Part shown: positions 9,501-16,893 of the stretch, piece after piece | Position numbering within the stretch: the first letter of the stretch is position 1 | Layout of the letters: the number at the start of each line of letters is the position of its first letter | Assembly: GCA_022508635.1 (NCBI GenBank) | Contig: JAFLUV010000005.1 | Coordinates: 1 to 23,423 of the forward strand | Direction: 5' to 3' | Source: Prevotellaceae bacterium | Lineage (GTDB): Bacteria > Bacteroidota > Bacteroidia > Bacteroidales > Bacteroidaceae | DNA: 23,423 nucleotides | Program-made: the position numbers and the translations under genes | Notes under the pieces: generated by a model | What the model was told of the DNA's origin: nothing | Seen by the model: the letters and a program-made list of their open reading frames with translations, nothing else | Databases searched by the model: none

Positions 9501-9760
9501 ACGCCTGTCTCTGCTGCACGGTCTATGAGCTTGTCCATGTAGGGACGCGTCTCCGGGAGATTGTGTTTCAGCCCGTACAACGTCTCCAGGATGCGTCCCT
9601 TCATCTCGGCTGTCGCTTTATTGGTAAAGGTGACGGCCAATGTGTGTTCGAACTCTCGTTCGGCATGTGGACTCAGTAGCTGCAGGATATACTCTATGGC
9701 CAGCGTGAAAGTTTTGCCGGAGCCTGCCGAAGCCCTGTATATGGTGAGTGTTTGTTCCAT
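6518..9760 (-). CDS. addA: AddA-like UvrD/RecB-family helicase-nuclease
   Basis: 1080-residue SF1A helicase with a C-terminal nuclease domain, the motor of an AddAB-type recombination complex. Motifs in order: Walker A RASAGSGKT (residues 9-17), Ia TFTNKATAEMK, Walker B MIDEFQDTS (D393, E394), motif III GDIKQSIYRWR (424-434), IV DTNYRSH, V TIHKSKGLEF, VI LYVAFTRA. The nuclease domain has RPDRVVI (D1022), VIDYKFG (D1035, K1037) and Q1048. I start the gene at 9760 (MEQTLTIYRAS...), which puts Walker A at its usual place close to the N-terminus. A longer frame reaches 9850, but its extra 30 codons run through the gene's own promoter box (the translated SYLC comes from TATCTTTGC). First gene of a two-gene operon with addB. 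Confidence 0.9.
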   Translation of the reverse strand: MEQTLTIYRASAGSGKTFTLAIEYILQLLSPHAEREFEHTLAVTFTNKATAEMKGRILETLYGLKHNLPETRPYMDKLIDRAAETGVSLTPALVSERAGKALTFILHDYTYFRVETIDAFFQSILRNMARELGLAANLQVELSHDEIVSSAVDSLIETMDSQPEVRQWVMDYVREQLDSGDKWDIVGPLKALAGNIFREDFQSRSEEEMKRISDAKAVGAFKRDMQALRKEAEQDVQQAVDKVTEEINRNPLSFDGISYGKNLRKFLTEAREMKSDGPSATIQGQADGSKPLYKKGQAAGKDQEESLKESLSALITCYTNRRRTYNSASLALRHLGPLRLLAYIDERAREICSDDGRFTLSSTPALLSKMVEDSDAPFIFEKTGTLINYVMIDEFQDTSRMQWENFKKLLFEKLASGGKGLLVGDIKQSIYRWRSGDWKILYKVEQEKELSRFHIHPKPLDTNYRSHQKVIEFNNAFFPHAAELLDAVQANEDIKLSRIYEDVAQKTKKEDGEGYVRVKLSKGGEEDFYCDMAEQIRTLQAGGLDLSQIAILVRKNAMAQQLIDGFSLYAPDIRLVSDEAFLLEASTSVQMIVAAMRMLTCKHHTDAISEKYLMLHYQRDVLGQTDATLQSVAMQKAEQVLPEAFMAHRDELLQLPLYILAERLWRIFSLGNIPGEDIYVLTFFDELQNHLYGTTTPDIQTLLTLWDEKLRTRAVPGSAVTGVRILTIHKSKGLEFHTVLLPFSQWPIESDRQGDVLWLSTDEKPYNELGALPISTYSRNVRNSVFAPQYETEHMERRVDALNTLYVAFTRAGSNLYVWGKTKPADKIKSITTAGDLIYLTLRNEENDTDEELFTYELGSPSTRLSTKEKQEGANRLRLRHRDADAIDVKVVTRNPMLHFRQSNQAQDYLQLLGKEQDTPCKLSQREIGKRMHEILSRISDVSQLEDVLCKGREEGIIGEGEEWDNIIRHIVEGFRNPLVASWFNAENSVYNECSIASKLADDDDIASLDKKSAQPCILRPDRVVISGNSITVIDYKFGHPDKTYHDQVKAYMELLRQMYPKHEVQGYIWYIMTGGPVKI

Positions 9761-9787
9761 GCCTGTGTGATTTCTTTTTCCTCGCAT

Positions 9788-9820
9788 GCAAAGATAGGAA
9801 AAAATGTCGTACCTTTGCAA
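9788..9820 (-). promoter_or_regulatory. Bacteroidota-type promoter for addAB
   Basis: On the minus strand TATCTTTGC (9788-9796) is an exact match to the -7 consensus TAnnTTTGC. A TTG at 9818-9820 lies 21 bases upstream, in the range for the -33 element. Transcription would begin near 9780, giving a leader of about 20 bases before the ATG at 9760. Confidence 0.65.
9810..9818 (+). promoter_or_regulatory. Bacteroidota-type -7 box for panB
   Basis: TACCTTTGC on the plus strand matches TAnnTTTGC, about 55 bases before the panB ATG at 9874. I see no convincing TTG -33 element. The box overlaps the -33 region of the divergent addAB promoter. Confidence 0.6.
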
Positions 9821-9873
9821 TTCCTTAAGTGGGAAATGTATGTTATGCACCCTAATTTATACTTTATACTCAA

Positions 9874-10692
9874 ATGGCAGGATATTTAGCAAGTGATGCA
9901 CGAAAGGTGACGACTCACCGTCTGATAGAAATGAAAAGGGAAGGCGAGCAAATCTCTATGCTTACTTCCTACGACTATACCATGGCACAGCTTGTGGACA
10001 GAGCAGGCATTGACGTTATTCTCATTGGCGACAGTGCCAGCAATGTGATGGCTGGCAATATGACCACACTGCCCATGACCATCGACCAAATGATATATCA
10101 TGCACAGAGTGTGGTGCGCGGCGTGAGACATGCCCTCGTCGTTTGTGACATGCCTTTCGGCACTTATCAGGTGAATGCTACAGAGGGCGTGAAGAATGCT
10201 ATCCGGATCATGCAAGAGAGCGGATGCGATGCTCTCAAATTGGAAGGCGGCGTGGAGATACGGGACACGGTGCGTGCCATCCTCGATGCTGGAATCCCTG
10301 TGATGGGACACCTGGGACTTACACCGCAAAGCATCAACAAGTTCGGGACGTATGCCGTTCGTGCTAGGGAGGAGGCGGAGGCAGAGAAGCTTCTGAGTGA
10401 TGCCCGCCTTCTTTACGAGTTGGGTTGCTTTGCCATCGTTCTGGAGAAGATACCGGCAGCATTGACCAGGAAGGTTTGTGAGCAGGTGCAGGTGCCTGTT
10501 ATCGGTATTGGAGCTGGTCGAGCAGACGGACAGGTGCTTGTGGCACAGGACATGCTAGGTATGACAAACGGATTCTCGCCCAAGTTTCTGCGTCGCTATG
10601 CCGACCTTTCCGCCGTCATTACCGATGCCGTGGGGCAATACGTTGCCGATGTCAAAGCCTGCAACTTCCCAGGTGAAAGTGAGTCGTATTAA
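9874..10692 (+). CDS. panB: 3-methyl-2-oxobutanoate hydroxymethyltransferase
   Basis: Transfers a hydroxymethyl group from 5,10-methylenetetrahydrofolate to alpha-ketoisovalerate to make ketopantoate, the first committed step of pantothenate and CoA synthesis (EC 2.1.2.11). The 272 residues match the family's usual length. Visible motifs: MLTSYDYTMAQ (29-39), LIGDSASNV with metal ligand D53, VCDMPFGTY with D92, KLEGG with E124, GHLGLTPQS (145-153), and VLEKIP with the probable general base E191, followed by GIGAGRADGQVLV (211-223). The start at 9874 gives the standard N-terminus. It is transcribed alone, divergent from addAB and convergent with the SDR gene; panC and panD are not in the window. 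Nothing unusual in the protein. Confidence 0.96.
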   Translation: MAGYLASDARKVTTHRLIEMKREGEQISMLTSYDYTMAQLVDRAGIDVILIGDSASNVMAGNMTTLPMTIDQMIYHAQSVVRGVRHALVVCDMPFGTYQVNATEGVKNAIRIMQESGCDALKLEGGVEIRDTVRAILDAGIPVMGHLGLTPQSINKFGTYAVRAREEAEAEKLLSDARLLYELGCFAIVLEKIPAALTRKVCEQVQVPVIGIGAGRADGQVLVAQDMLGMTNGFSPKFLRRYADLSAVITDAVGQYVADVKACNFPGESESY

Positions 10693-10721
10693 AAAACACA
10701 AAATCGTTCATGTCACATATA

Positions 10722-10753
10722 TCATGCGCTCTCTCTTTGTTTTGTGCGCATGA
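10722..10753. terminator. Possible bidirectional hairpin between panB and SDR gene
   Basis: A perfect 8-bp inverted repeat, TCATGCGC (10722-10729) with GCGCATGA (10746-10753), with a 16-base T-rich loop, sits in the 64-base convergent gap. No T-run follows on the plus strand. On the minus strand a T-rich stretch comes only further down, so it is a weak candidate. Confidence 0.4.
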
Positions 10754-10756
10754 GAC

Positions 10757-11806
10757 TCAGAGCCAGCCTTCCTGTTTGTACCAATGGATGCTGGCCTCCA
10801 CGCCTTGCTCAAGTGACCACCTGGGAGCATAGCCGAAATCTGCCCGTGCAGGCTCTATGTCACACTGCCAGTTGCGTTGCGAGAGGATATGGTATTTGTC
10901 ATCGTTCAGGGCATTCATCTTACCCGTGAGGTGGCTTATTTTTCCGCTGAGCCAGCAGACGGTTCTCAACAGGCATAGCGGCAATTTCAAATGGAGTACC
11001 CAGGGGTTGCCAAGGTTTTGCTGTACAAGGTCGCTGTAGCGGCGGCTGTTATATACCTCTCCGTCGCTCAGGAAGTATGCCTTTCCTTCTGCCTCCGTCG
11101 CTTTCATGCTCTTAAAGACAGCCTGCACCACGTCGTCGACGTAAACGAAGGTTATCTCTTGGGGCGAAAGACCTGCGGCAATGTCTATGTGCTGTCGGAT
11201 GCTCTGCGCCATAAGGAAATAATCGTGTTCGCGAGGTCCGTAGACACCTGTTGGACGCAGGATGGTATAAGGGATGTCTTGCCCTTGCAAGTACAGCTCG
11301 GCGGCGAGTTTGCTTTTCCCATAGGCCGTATTGGGGCGTGGTGTATCGGAGAGCAGGATCGGGGAATAAATCCAGGGATTATCGGCGGTGGGTTGGCGCA
11401 CAGGTTCTTCCCTGATGGCTCCGAAGATACTCAAGCTGCTCAGGAAGACGAACCTGCGGGGAATCATGTCTGCTTGACGAAGGGCATCAATGAGGTGTTT
11501 TGTTCCTTCGGTATTGGCAGAGAAGAAATCCTCGTGGTGCAGGCACTTAGTAGCGCCAGCGGCATGCACAACATAATCCCAGCCGTGTCCCTCCATCTTT
11601 TGTCTATAGTCTTCCAATTGGGAACGGAGCTTGGCGGGGTCTTGCATATCAAGTTGTGCGAAATGTATGCGGCTGTCCTGCAGATAGCGTCGGCTGCTTG
11701 TGCCACGCACGCCTGCCCAGACATCAAAGCCCTGTTTGAGCCCTTCTTCTACGATGAAACTGCCGATGAATCCGCTGGCTCCAGTGACGAGTAGTGTAGG
11801 TTTCAT
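10757..11806 (-). CDS. NAD(P)-dependent epimerase/dehydratase (extended SDR)
   Basis: 349-residue extended short-chain dehydrogenase/reductase. The N-terminal Rossmann motif is VTGASGFIG (7-15). VVHAAGATK (79-87) and FLSSLSIFG (121-129) supply the mid-fold and catalytic serine regions, and Y162-x3-K166 in AYGKSK is the catalytic Tyr/Lys pair. LRPTGVYGPRE follows. This pattern is shared by sugar-nucleotide epimerases, dihydroflavonol-4-reductase-like and 3-beta-hydroxysteroid-dehydrogenase-like proteins, so the substrate cannot be decided from sequence. No membrane segment is evident. It starts 11 bases after the SNF2 helicase gene and is probably co-transcribed with it, although the functions show no clear link. 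Confidence 0.85.
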   Translation of the reverse strand: MKPTLLVTGASGFIGSFIVEEGLKQGFDVWAGVRGTSSRRYLQDSRIHFAQLDMQDPAKLRSQLEDYRQKMEGHGWDYVVHAAGATKCLHHEDFFSANTEGTKHLIDALRQADMIPRRFVFLSSLSIFGAIREEPVRQPTADNPWIYSPILLSDTPRPNTAYGKSKLAAELYLQGQDIPYTILRPTGVYGPREHDYFLMAQSIRQHIDIAAGLSPQEITFVYVDDVVQAVFKSMKATEAEGKAYFLSDGEVYNSRRYSDLVQQNLGNPWVLHLKLPLCLLRTVCWLSGKISHLTGKMNALNDDKYHILSQRNWQCDIEPARADFGYAPRWSLEQGVEASIHWYKQEGWL

Positions 11807-11817
11807 TGTTCTATTGT

Positions 11818-14148
11818 CTATATTGTTGTGCTGTCTATTATCTTTGTAATGGCATCAGCCAACTCCTTTGTCTTTTCGGGTGATTGTAGAATGTCTCGAA
11901 GTGAGGCGAGAAATGAAAGAGTCGTCCCCTCGTCCGATGCGGGGAGATTTATGTCTGAAGTTTTTTCTTTTTCTACGGTCGTTTGTGCGTCTGCTGAATC
12001 TGATACAGTCGAAAGGCTTTCGAATGGTAGGGCAGGGCATATCTCTTCATTGGGGCAGGGATTGTCGGCAGGGATTGTCATGTCTGCCATCTCATTCATA
12101 AAACCTTGGAATCGCTCGTCGTTGAGGAAAATGGTGTCATCGCCGCCGTCAAGGGTACCTTCAAACAGAGAACGCTTGAATCGCAGGCGGTCAATCATCT
12201 TTTCCTCAATGGAGTCCTTCGAGACTAAGTTCAGCACTTGTACCGGCATCTCCTGCCCTATGCGGTAGATGCGTCCGATGCGTTGCTCCAGTACAGCTGG
12301 ATTCCAAGGAAGGTCAAGGTTGATGAGAATACTGGCAGCTTGCAGGTTGAGACCAGTGGATCCGGCATCGGTGGAGAGAAAGATGCGGCATTCGCTGTCG
12401 TTTGTAAAGCGTTCGATAATTTCGTTGCGTTTCATGGCTTGTATCCCACCATGGAGGAACTCGTAGTCCAGATTATGAGAATCAAGTTCCATTGCCACCA
12501 ACCGTGCCATGCGCTCCCACTCGCTGAAAATAACAATCTTCGCGTTGCTGCCCTCAAGAACGTTGTATAAGATGTTCAACACCTCAGTAATTTTAACGTC
12601 GTGGCGATGCTCCAAGTCTTGGTCGATGACGAACGTGCTGTCTGCCAGCATACGCATCTGCCCGAACATGAGGAGCATCCGGCGGCGTTCCTCCTCGCTG
12701 AGAAATCTTGTCCGCATCCATTTGCTCACGAGCCGTGCAATGGCGGTGCGCAACTCCTCGTGGCGGTTACTTTGTTGTTGCGTCATGGGGATGAGGACAT
12801 ACTGGTCTGTCCGTTTGGGCAATTGTAGCCGGACGCCTTGTTTGGTACGCCGGATGAGTGTGTTGGAGAGGCGTTGTCGGATGTCGTTCAGATTCTTGTA
12901 TCCGATAGTTTTACCTGATGCAGGGTCGGTAACGACGTGCTCGTGGCGGAATCGGTAAAGGGGGGAAAGGCAATAGGGATCGGCAAGCTGGACAATGGAA
13001 ACAAGCTCGTCCAGCTTATTTTCAAGCGGTGTGCCGGAAAGTAGTACGCTATAGTGTGAATCAATGCGGCGGACAGTTTGTGCCAGCTGGGTGTTCCAAT
13101 TCTTGAGCCGCTGCACCTCGTCCATGATAAGCAGATCGACAGAGAGCCGGTTTTGCGACTTGATATCATTGGCAAGGGACTGGTAGGAAACTATCTTGTA
13201 GGGTGCTGTTGCTTTGTAGAGCTCCAAACGGTGAGAGGCATATCCTTCAATGAGAATGACTCCTCTCCCCTCACCCTCTTTCGAACCGGAGGGAGTGATA
13301 AACCTCTCAATCTCACTTTTCCATTGGTATTTGAGGGATGTCGGGCAGACGATGAGCACGCTCTCCGCCATCTTTTGCCGAAGGTATATCTCTGCACAGC
13401 AGATGGCCTGTATCGTCTTTCCGAGTCCCATCTCGTCGGCAATGATGGCTTTGCCTGCCTTGACGGCGAAACGTACACCCTCCTTCTGGTAGGGATAGAG
13501 ACGGGTGGTAAGCAGGGCATCTAATGTCTCGTCCGTGTAGACGCTTTCCATGAGCGATATACGTCCAATGCGCTCACGCTGGCTAATGATAACCTCTAAG
13601 GCATCCGGGTGGCATCGGAACTCAGGGTCGATGCTCCTCGCTTTTTCCAAAAATGTGTCAAAACGCACGTAAGCTTCAGGACGGAGCACAGAATCATGTC
13701 CGAAGTATTCTTCTGCCAATGCAGTCAGTTCGCGACGGTGGTCTTGGCCGAAGCGAATACGAATACTCCTCTGCCCGCGATAATCAACGTAGACGGAGCT
13801 ATAGCGTGGCTCCTCGCTGTACGGCTCCTTCCCCTCTGATAGCAGCCAGAGTTTTACACCTTCCACGTGTTTGCAGGTACCCAGACCTGATGTGCGGAAG
13901 TCGGGGCACGAACAATAGTTCCACGGACTATAGACGCCTCGATATACAACCCTGTACTGGCTGCGTGTCTTGTGGTTGCGCACATTATATTCTCCCGGAC
14001 AAAACAATTCGCTCACTTCGCTGATGGCGAAATGCTCGCGTTCTGCTTGTTGCTGACGCAATGCAACCTGCCATTCCTCAAGCCCCATGTAGGCTGGTTT
14101 TATGATGTTGCTTAGCCGTCGTTGTGTGTGTCGGTTGTTGTTCTCCAT
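11818..14148 (-). CDS. SNF2-family helicase with N-terminal SWIM zinc finger
   Basis: 776-residue DNA translocase of the SNF2/Rad54 superfamily. Residues 79-94 form a SWIM zinc finger: C79-x-C81 then C92-x-H94 in NYCSCPDF...GTCKH. The helicase core shows ADEMGLGKT (237-245), VCPTSLKYQW, LLIMDEVQRLKN with DEVQ (343-346) in place of the commoner DEAH/DEAQ, LLSGTPLEN (369-377), then the C-terminal lobe with IVIFSEWERM, STDAGSTGLNLQ and QRIGRIYRIGQ. Such proteins remodel protein-DNA complexes, but the specific bacterial role of SWIM-SNF2 proteins is not established. A low-complexity insert (SGSKEGEGRG, about 287-296) lies between motifs Ia and II. The last ~100 residues are acidic/Ser-Thr-rich and probably disordered. 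First gene of a unit with the SDR; its promoter lies at 14162-14170. Confidence 0.9.
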   Translation of the reverse strand: MENNNRHTQRRLSNIIKPAYMGLEEWQVALRQQQAEREHFAISEVSELFCPGEYNVRNHKTRSQYRVVYRGVYSPWNYCSCPDFRTSGLGTCKHVEGVKLWLLSEGKEPYSEEPRYSSVYVDYRGQRSIRIRFGQDHRRELTALAEEYFGHDSVLRPEAYVRFDTFLEKARSIDPEFRCHPDALEVIISQRERIGRISLMESVYTDETLDALLTTRLYPYQKEGVRFAVKAGKAIIADEMGLGKTIQAICCAEIYLRQKMAESVLIVCPTSLKYQWKSEIERFITPSGSKEGEGRGVILIEGYASHRLELYKATAPYKIVSYQSLANDIKSQNRLSVDLLIMDEVQRLKNWNTQLAQTVRRIDSHYSVLLSGTPLENKLDELVSIVQLADPYCLSPLYRFRHEHVVTDPASGKTIGYKNLNDIRQRLSNTLIRRTKQGVRLQLPKRTDQYVLIPMTQQQSNRHEELRTAIARLVSKWMRTRFLSEEERRRMLLMFGQMRMLADSTFVIDQDLEHRHDVKITEVLNILYNVLEGSNAKIVIFSEWERMARLVAMELDSHNLDYEFLHGGIQAMKRNEIIERFTNDSECRIFLSTDAGSTGLNLQAASILINLDLPWNPAVLEQRIGRIYRIGQEMPVQVLNLVSKDSIEEKMIDRLRFKRSLFEGTLDGGDDTIFLNDERFQGFMNEMADMTIPADNPCPNEEICPALPFESLSTVSDSADAQTTVEKEKTSDINLPASDEGTTLSFLASLRDILQSPEKTKELADAITKIIDSTTI

Positions 14149-14161
14149 CGTCCTCTTTTCT

Positions 14162-14170
14162 GCAAATGTA
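14162..14170 (-). promoter_or_regulatory. -7 box for the SNF2-SDR unit
   Basis: The minus strand reads TACATTTGC, a match to TAnnTTTGC, 14 bases upstream of the ATG at 14148. The leader would be very short. No clear -33 TTG was found. Confidence 0.5.
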
Positions 14171-14212
14171 CGTATTTATTTCGAGAATAGGCTTTCTTCG
14201 CATTCTTTTTTT

Positions 14213-14253
14213 TACTTTTGCTTCCGTTTTCGAGGGATTTTGCATACCTTTGC
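14213..14253 (+). promoter_or_regulatory. Two tandem -7 boxes upstream of the ligase fusion gene
   Basis: TACTTTTGC (14213-14221) and TACCTTTGC (14245-14253) both match TAnnTTTGC. Either could start transcription into the gene at 14392; the second is the closer match to the boxes elsewhere in the window. A TTG at 14218-14220 is 24 bases before the second box, slightly long for a -33 element. Confidence 0.5.
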
Positions 14254-14391
14254 CGCAGGAGTTGAAAAATAAGAAATAGAATTAAAGTTTTCGGAAACAT
14301 TCGCTGCCAAGTTGCCAACGCGCGGAGCCCTCTGTGGAAAAGATTCAGAAGCAGGCGAAGCCGAGACATTAACTAAACGCAGAAAACAAAT
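14254..14391 (+). other. GC-rich 5' leader of the ligase-HlyIII unit
   Basis: About 138 bases lie between the downstream promoter box and the ATG at 14392. The first 45 are A-rich. Bases about 14299-14370 are GC-rich and contain short complementary arms, for example TTCGC near 14300 with GCGAA near 14355. No ATG-started frame of note is present. It may be a structured leader RNA; I do not recognise a riboswitch class. Confidence 0.35.
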
Positions 14392-16893
14392 ATGATAGAC
14401 TTGAATAAAATTGCCATCATCTCTGGCAACCATAACGTGACGTATGGTGAAATGTTGCAGCGCGTGGCTTTGTTTGCACGGCAGATTCCTGGCGGCAAGA
14501 CATCGAAAACTATTGTCTTGAGCGAGAATCGCGAGGGGTGGGTGTACAGCTTCCTTTCTATCTGGCTGAACGAAGGCATAGCAGTACCGGTGGATGCTTC
14601 CAGTACAGTGCAGGATGTGGCATATATCCTGAGCGACTGCCACCCAGATGCCATCTGGACATCATGTGAACGTGAACCTGTCGTGCGGCAAGCTATAAAA
14701 GAGGCAGGCTCAGATGCACACGTCTTCCTTATTGATGACTATGAACAGTCAACACTTGATAACGAGCCGATAACTACTACTCTTCCCTGGACAGCACTCA
14801 GCGAACCGGACAACGACGACACAGCCGTTATTATCTACACCTCAGGGACGACAGGTTCGCCAAAAGGTGTCATGCTCAGCTATGCAAATCTGAAGGCTAA
14901 CGTGAACAGCGTTTCGTATGATGTCCCTATTTTTACAGACAAACGGCGTACGCTTGTCCTGTTGCCGCTCCATCATGTCCTGCCTTTGGTAGGGACGCTC
15001 ATTGCTCCACTCTACATGGGCGGCGGTATCGCTATCAGCCCTTCGCTTTCAGGTCCTGACATCATGGATACGCTCTGCCGTGGGCAAGTCGGTATCATGG
15101 TTGGTGTGCCTCGACTCTGGCAGACGCTTTACGTTGGTATCAAGAAGAAAATAGACCAGTCGGCCGTTGCCCGTACTCTTTTTGCCATTTGCCATGCTGT
15201 TAATTCTCGTATGCTCAGTCGCCTCGTATTCCGCTCTGTGAGGAAGAAAATGGGTGGGCACATCGCTTACTGCGTCAGCGGCGGCGCTGCACTTGACAGA
15301 GAGATAGGCGAGGGTTTGCGTACGCTGGGACTTGACATCTTGGAAGGCTATGGCATGACGGAGACAGCCCCCATCATCGCCTTCACACGTCCTGGCGACT
15401 ACATCCCCGGATGTTCTGGTTTGCCTCTGCCAGGCGTTGACTGCAAATTGGTCAATGGCGAGCTATGTGTCAAGGGCCCTAACCTGATGAAGGGTTATTA
15501 CAACCGTCCAGAGGAGACGGCGGATGTCATCGACAGTGACGGATACCTGCATACTGGCGACCTTGCCACTTTCGATTCTTCTGGACGCGTTACGATTACT
15601 GGTCGTACGAAAGAAATCATTGTGCTCAGCAATGGTAAAAACATACAACCAAGCGAGATAGAGTATAAGTTGGAGAAGTACGATGCATTTGTGAAAGAGG
15701 CAGCCGTGGTGCAGGACGGAGACATGCTTTGTGCCATCATTGTACCACAGCCCGCTTGGGGAACAACACTGACTGACAGCGAGGTGACAGCCCGCCTGAA
15801 GCGTGAAGTGCTCGAGCCCTACAACACGACCGTCTCGGCTTACAAGAAAATCATGAGCGTACTTGTCTTTCGTGGCGAGTTGCCTCGCACAAGGCTTGAC
15901 AAGTTGCAACGCTATAAGCTCACAGCTATCCTGAAAGAACAGAAAGCAGACAATCGGAAGGAATCTCAAGAACAAGTGGCTGAGCCAGATTTCGAGGAAT
16001 ACCTTCTACTCAAACGTTTCATTGAATCAGAGAAGGGTATTAAGGTGCATGCTACTGACCATATCGAAACAGACCTCGCACTTGATTCCCTTGATAAAGT
16101 CAGCCTTCAGAGCTTTATCGAAAGGACTTTTGGCATGTCTGTCGGTGTAGATGAGATGCCTGGTTTCTCAAACATAGAGGCTATCGCCTGCCATGTCGCT
16201 GCACAGAAGACACGGATGGAGGTGGAAAACGTCGATTGGCATCAGCTTCTTCACGAAACGACTGATGCTTTGCCACTACCTACGGCTACTTTTCCCTACC
16301 GTTTCGTTTCGCGCCTTTTCAAGTGGTACTTCCGCTTTTACAACACCCTTACCGTAAAGGGGCAGGAGAATATTCCTGAGAAAGGAGCCTGCATTTTTGC
16401 TCCCAACCATCAGAGTTTCGTCGACGGACCGCTTACACTTGCCGGACTGCCATGGAGTAACCTTAGTGAATACTTCTTTTATGCAACAGAAGAGCATGTT
16501 CAGGGCAAGAGGCGCAGGTACATGGCTGCAAAGAGCAACATTATCGTTATGGAACGTGCCAATTTGAAAAATTCTATCCTGACGCTTGCCAAAGTGCTTC
16601 GCGAGGGGCATCGTATCATTATCTTTCCCGAGGGTGCACGCACCCACGATGGCAAAATAATACCTTTTAAGAAGACCTTTGCCATACTTGCCAAGGAACT
16701 TAAGGTACCTATCGTGCCTGTATGTATACAAGGAGCCTATGATGCTTTGCCTCGCGGCAGCCGTTTCATGAGACCAAAGCACATCGAAGTAACTTATCTG
16801 CCTGCTATAAAGGTAGCAGAGGGGCAGACTTACGAAGAGCTGACCAAACAGACGCAAGATGCAATCGAAGCAGTTTTGGCCCATAAAGGCTGA
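14392..16893 (+). CDS. Fused acyl-activating enzyme, acyl carrier domain and PlsC-type acyltransferase
   Basis: 833-residue three-module enzyme. Residues 1-515 are an AMP-binding acyl-CoA/acyl-ACP synthetase: IIYTSGTTGSPKG (147-159), EGYGMTETAP (318-327), YLHTGDLA (385-392), GRTKEIIVLSNGKNIQP (404-420) and the end-of-domain lysine K504 in LPRTRLDK. Residues about 530-605 are an acyl-carrier domain with the phosphopantetheine serine S566 in LALDSLDKVSL. Residues about 640-830 are a lysophospholipid acyltransferase with NHQSFVD (N672-D678, the HX4D box) and IFPEGART (744-751). The likely chemistry is ATP-dependent activation of a free fatty acid, loading on the built-in carrier, and transfer to a lysophospholipid. 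E. coli Aas has synthetase and acyltransferase in the opposite order and no carrier domain. The acyltransferase segment is followed, with a 35-base overlap, by a HlyIII gene. Confidence 0.88.
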   Translation: MIDLNKIAIISGNHNVTYGEMLQRVALFARQIPGGKTSKTIVLSENREGWVYSFLSIWLNEGIAVPVDASSTVQDVAYILSDCHPDAIWTSCEREPVVRQAIKEAGSDAHVFLIDDYEQSTLDNEPITTTLPWTALSEPDNDDTAVIIYTSGTTGSPKGVMLSYANLKANVNSVSYDVPIFTDKRRTLVLLPLHHVLPLVGTLIAPLYMGGGIAISPSLSGPDIMDTLCRGQVGIMVGVPRLWQTLYVGIKKKIDQSAVARTLFAICHAVNSRMLSRLVFRSVRKKMGGHIAYCVSGGAALDREIGEGLRTLGLDILEGYGMTETAPIIAFTRPGDYIPGCSGLPLPGVDCKLVNGELCVKGPNLMKGYYNRPEETADVIDSDGYLHTGDLATFDSSGRVTITGRTKEIIVLSNGKNIQPSEIEYKLEKYDAFVKEAAVVQDGDMLCAIIVPQPAWGTTLTDSEVTARLKREVLEPYNTTVSAYKKIMSVLVFRGELPRTRLDKLQRYKLTAILKEQKADNRKESQEQVAEPDFEEYLLLKRFIESEKGIKVHATDHIETDLALDSLDKVSLQSFIERTFGMSVGVDEMPGFSNIEAIACHVAAQKTRMEVENVDWHQLLHETTDALPLPTATFPYRFVSRLFKWYFRFYNTLTVKGQENIPEKGACIFAPNHQSFVDGPLTLAGLPWSNLSEYFFYATEEHVQGKRRRYMAAKSNIIVMERANLKNSILTLAKVLREGHRIIIFPEGARTHDGKIIPFKKTFAILAKELKVPIVPVCIQGAYDALPRGSRFMRPKHIEVTYLPAIKVAEGQTYEELTKQTQDAIEAVLAHKG

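Noticed and set aside
14112..14369. 85-codon minus-strand frame between the SNF2 and ligase genes
   Set aside because: It runs through both divergent promoters and the leader of the ligase gene, and has no family similarity.
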